Of a stretch of 7,791 bases of DNA, positions 6,585 through 7,791 are shown in pieces. Position 1 is the first letter of the stretch, and every line of letters begins with the position of its first letter. Made by a program: the position numbers and the translations under genes. The stretch lies in the NCBI GenBank assembly GCA_964649385.1, contig CAZYRA010000057.1:1-7791 (forward strand), read 5' to 3'. The notes beneath the pieces were generated by a model. The model saw nothing but the letters and a program-made list of their open reading frames with translations. It made no database searches and had not been told where the DNA came from. The DNA comes from UBA5760 sp964649385 (GTDB lineage: Bacteria > Chloroflexota > Dehalococcoidia > Dehalococcoidales > UBA5760).

Positions 6585-7778
6585 CTATGATTCCTTATCC
6601 GGTAATGCCTCTATTCCCGGTAGTGCTTTACCGCTGATAAACCCAAGTGAAGCACCACCACCGGTTGAGACAAAGGTCATCTTATCAGCCAGTCCTATGT
6701 CGGTTACTATCTCAGCAGTAGAACCTCCCCCGATCACCGTGGTAGCGTTTAGATTAGCCAGAGCGTTGGCTAGAGTCTTCGTCCCCTCGGCGAATTGGGG
6801 TATCTCGTATATCCCCATCGGCCCGTTCCAGAAAACCGTTTTACATTTTTGCAGGGTTTCCACAAATGTCCTGGCGGTCCGGGGACCTATATCAACAATC
6901 CTTCTGTCACTAGCGATGTTTTCTATCGCCACAATCTTACCTTCAGCCGTTTGGCTGATTTCATCGGTAACAACAACATCAACCGGTAGTAGTAAGCAGG
7001 CATGATTTTTTGATACCTTTTCCATTAGCTCGGTGGCAACGCCTAGCTTGTCTGTCTCAATTAGCGATAGCCCTACCTCGTAGGACTTTGCCTTCAGGAA
7101 AGTGGCTGCCATACCGCCGCCGACAAGAATGTAGTCCACCTTGCCCATAATATTTTCTATCATATCAACCTTGTCGCTTACCTTGGCACCACCGAGGAGA
7201 ACGGCGAAGGGATGGGCCGGGTTCTCAGTAATACCGCTTAAGGTTTCAATCTCCTTCTCCAGCAGCAGTCCCGCCGCTGAAGGAAGGTATTTGGTAACGC
7301 CGACTATCGAAGCATGGGCCCGGTGTGATGTACCAAAGGCATCGTTAACATACAGGTCGGCCAGTGAGGCCAGGGCTTGGGCAAAGGAGGCGTCGTTTTG
7401 TTTCTCTTCAGGGTGGAAGCGGATATTTTCCAGGATTAGAATATCTCCGTCGTTTAGTTCGGCTACAGATTTCTTTGCCTCAGAGCCGATAGAGTCTCTG
7501 GAATACTTCACCGGCTTTCCCAGAATTTGTGCCAGGCGCTGGGCAATGGTTGCCAGGCGCAGCTCCTCAACAACCTTACCATTGGGGCAACCCAGGTGGG
7601 AGCAGAGGATAACCCTGGCTCCCCGGTCGGTAAGGTACCTGATGGTGGGTAGCGTCGCCCTGATACGGCTGTCATCGGTAATAGCCCCTGTTTCTTCATC
7701 CAGGGGGACATTAAAATCAACCCTTACCAGGACCCTCTTGTTACTGACTTCTATGTCTCGAATAGTTGCTTTGTTCAC
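6585..7778 (-). CDS. pgk: Phosphoglycerate kinase
   Basis: Cytoplasmic enzyme that interconverts 1,3-bisphosphoglycerate + ADP and 3-phosphoglycerate + ATP in glycolysis and gluconeogenesis. The 397-residue protein has the usual bacterial length. Visible motifs are RVDFNVP (19-25), R38 in DSRIR, SHLGCP (60-65), LENIRFHPEE (116-125), AHAS after FGTSHR (148-157), GGAKVSDK (196-203, nucleotide domain), FWNGPMGIYE (316-325) and GGGST (350-354) with a C-terminal STGGGAS. Two signature positions deviate: the Arg of HLGRP is Cys (residue 64), and the Asp of the common GGGD is Ser (353). The start is GTG, chosen because GGAG lies 6 nt upstream and the protein begins at the normal distance from RVDFNVP. 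It is the first gene of the visible operon; apgM follows 2 nt after its TAG stop. The operon promoter is outside the window. Family assignment is very secure. Confidence 0.98.
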   Translation of the reverse strand: MNKATIRDIEVSNKRVLVRVDFNVPLDEETGAITDDSRIRATLPTIRYLTDRGARVILCSHLGCPNGKVVEELRLATIAQRLAQILGKPVKYSRDSIGSEAKKSVAELNDGDILILENIRFHPEEKQNDASFAQALASLADLYVNDAFGTSHRAHASIVGVTKYLPSAAGLLLEKEIETLSGITENPAHPFAVLLGGAKVSDKVDMIENIMGKVDYILVGGGMAATFLKAKSYEVGLSLIETDKLGVATELMEKVSKNHACLLLPVDVVVTDEISQTAEGKIVAIENIASDRRIVDIGPRTARTFVETLQKCKTVFWNGPMGIYEIPQFAEGTKTLANALANLNATTVIGGGSTAEIVTDIGLADKMTFVSTGGGASLGFISGKALPGIEALPDKES

Positions 7779-7784
7779 CGGTCA

Positions 7785-7788
7785 CTCC
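7785..7788 (-). promoter_or_regulatory. Ribosome binding site of pgk
   Basis: GGAG on the minus strand, 6 nt before the GTG initiation codon of pgk. It supports GTG as the real start; no other in-frame start lies in the 13 nt visible upstream. Confidence 0.65.
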
Positions 7789-7791
7789 AAA

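Noticed and set aside
1..7791. CRISPR array, insertion sequence, prophage or defence island
   Set aside because: Nearly all the sequence is continuous housekeeping coding sequence on one strand; no repeat units, transposase or phage-like genes are seen.

Overview
The window looks like ordinary bacterial chromosome carrying seven housekeeping genes. All are on the minus strand and read from the right edge to the left. The combination of an LL-diaminopimelate aminotransferase (DapL) beside dapF, an archaeal-type (ApgM) phosphoglycerate mutase beside pgk and tpiA, and no sign of mobile DNA fits an anaerobic Chloroflexota of the Dehalococcoidia type. That placement is an inference from family flavour and gene order, not from a search.

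Right block (about 7791 to 4608): pgk, apgM and tpiA form a tight operon with gaps of 2 and 10 nt. The apgM stop codon lies inside the tpiA ribosome binding site. Together the products catalyse lower-glycolysis/gluconeogenesis steps: triose phosphate isomerisation, 3-phosphoglycerate kinase, and 3PG/2PG mutase. The operon promoter must lie to the right of the window. A gap of about 150 nt with a candidate promoter then separates this block from miaA.

Left block (about 4457 to 179): miaA (tRNA A37 dimethylallyltransferase), dapF and dapL (the last two steps of the DapL route to meso-diaminopimelate and lysine), then hflX (ribosome-associated GTPase). dapF and dapL are 4 nt apart. dapF is preceded by a 77-nt gap holding a perfect 16-nt dyad that contains TATAAT on both strands. 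miaA and hflX flank hfq in many other bacteria; here dapF-dapL occupies the space between them and no hfq is present. The last 178 nt beyond hflX hold only a weak candidate terminator.

I did not find a novel defence, mobile or RNA system. The points worth a second look are small: hflX has no ATG/GTG/TTG start that would include its conserved N-terminal domain; Pgk has Cys in place of the near-invariant Arg of the HLGRP motif and Ser in place of the usual Asp of GGGD; ApgM has Glu where classical iPGMs have a metal-binding His; and a dyad lies at the dapF promoter.
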